A program made the position numbers and the translations under genes. The notes beneath the pieces are model-generated. The model saw only the letters and a list, made by a program, of their open reading frames with translations, was not told where the DNA came from and made no database searches. 22,777 nt of DNA. It comes from an uncultured Bacilli bacterium (lineage in GTDB: Bacteria; Bacillota_I; Bacilli_A; RF39; UBA660). Below are positions 22,701-22,777 of the stretch, piece by piece (positions within the stretch are counted from its first letter, which is position 1; every line of letters begins with the position of its first letter). The stretch is taken from positions 1-22,777 of the forward strand of contig CALVPO010000006.1 in assembly GCA_944351345.1 (NCBI GenBank). The letters are read 5' to 3'.

Positions 22701-22777
22701 AGTTAGGAAACATATGAGAGGATTAATTTTTTTTGAAATTCTGTCTGCTTTTTTGAGTTTTAGTTAGGAAACATATG
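22697..22777 (+). repeat. 20-bp direct repeat, two copies 61 bp apart, second cut by the window edge
   Basis: TTTTAGTTAGGAAACATATG occurs at 22697-22716 and again at 22758-22777, the last base of the window. The copies are identical over all 20 bases; the second may continue beyond the edge. Each copy contains, in order, a TAG stop, AGGA as a weak ribosome binding site, and an ATG. Between the two ATGs one short frame fits exactly (22714-22767). It could be the start of a tandem array, a CRISPR-like array or a duplicated small gene. Confidence 0.7.
22714..22767 (+). CDS. Possible 17-residue hydrophobic mini-ORF within the repeat unit
   Basis: From the ATG in the first repeat copy the frame reads MRGLIFFEILSAFLSFS and stops at the TAG in the second copy, eight bases before the next ATG. 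The peptide is strongly hydrophobic, as type I toxin peptides are. An AGGA lies seven bases before the start. The fit could be chance in AT-rich DNA; only one unit is visible. Confidence 0.25.
   Translation: MRGLIFFEILSAFLSFS

Noticed and set aside
22697..22777. Firm call of a CRISPR array
   Set aside because: Only one full unit is visible, the repeat is defined over 20 bases only, the 61-bp period is short for a 36-bp repeat type, the repeat ends show no self-complementarity, and no cas gene is in the window.

Overview
The window is AT-rich DNA (by eye well over two thirds A+T) with dense coding, strong AAGGAG-type ribosome binding sites, TTGACA/TATAAT promoters, TGA used as a stop and TGG for tryptophan (standard bacterial code). 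A sporulation-type SpoIIP hydrolase, a LytR-CpsA-Psr (LCP) protein, a BceAB-type peptide transporter and a GH25 lysozyme all point to a low-GC Gram-positive (Bacillota). The style fits the uncultured gut Bacilli (RF39/Erysipelotrichales-like), but this placement is inference, not shown by a marker gene comparison.

Layout. 1-4500 (minus strand): end of a membrane-anchored hypothetical, a VanZ+RDD membrane protein, a possible 26-residue small ORF, and a BceB/BceA ABC transporter behind a promoter with a palindromic operator. 4516-4964: a scar in which a histidine kinase keeps only its 3' end and an unrelated plus-strand gene keeps only its 3' end, abutting at about 4720. 5063-7520 (minus): an operon of a UlaG-like metallo-hydrolase, a D-2-hydroxyacid dehydrogenase and an unknown protein. 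7769-10032 (plus): a large unknown beta-rich protein and a YdcF/DUF218 gene broken (or reprogrammed) by one base at a seven-A tract. 10100-13448 (minus): a membrane-anchored XRE regulator with five extracytoplasmic cysteines, an arylsulfate sulfotransferase (AssT) and a membrane-anchored CPHC thioredoxin-like protein. 13583-19068 (minus): cell envelope genes, namely LCP, two small membrane proteins, SpoIIP and a GH25 lysozyme. 19206-22057 (minus): housekeeping pyruvate kinase and Ffh. 22125-22777 (plus): promoter, tRNA-Gly(TCC), terminator, a small unknown gene whose ribosome binding site lies inside a strong hairpin, and the start of what may be a repeat array running off the right edge.

How the genes fit together. 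The 10.1-13.4 kb block looks like a self-contained extracytoplasmic sulfotransfer module: sensor/regulator, enzyme, and a thiol oxidoreductase, analogous in logic to the Gram-negative assT-dsbL-dsbI unit but without a DsbB/DsbI partner here. The 13.6-19.1 kb block is a peptidoglycan and cell-surface cluster. The most unusual observations are the paired AssT/thioredoxin with a cysteine-rich membrane regulator, the YdcF frameshift at a slippery A7, the RBS-burying terminator-like hairpin at 22346-22378, the 20-bp direct repeat at the right end carrying a 17-codon hydrophobic mini-ORF, and an apparent ATC start codon in the GH25 gene.
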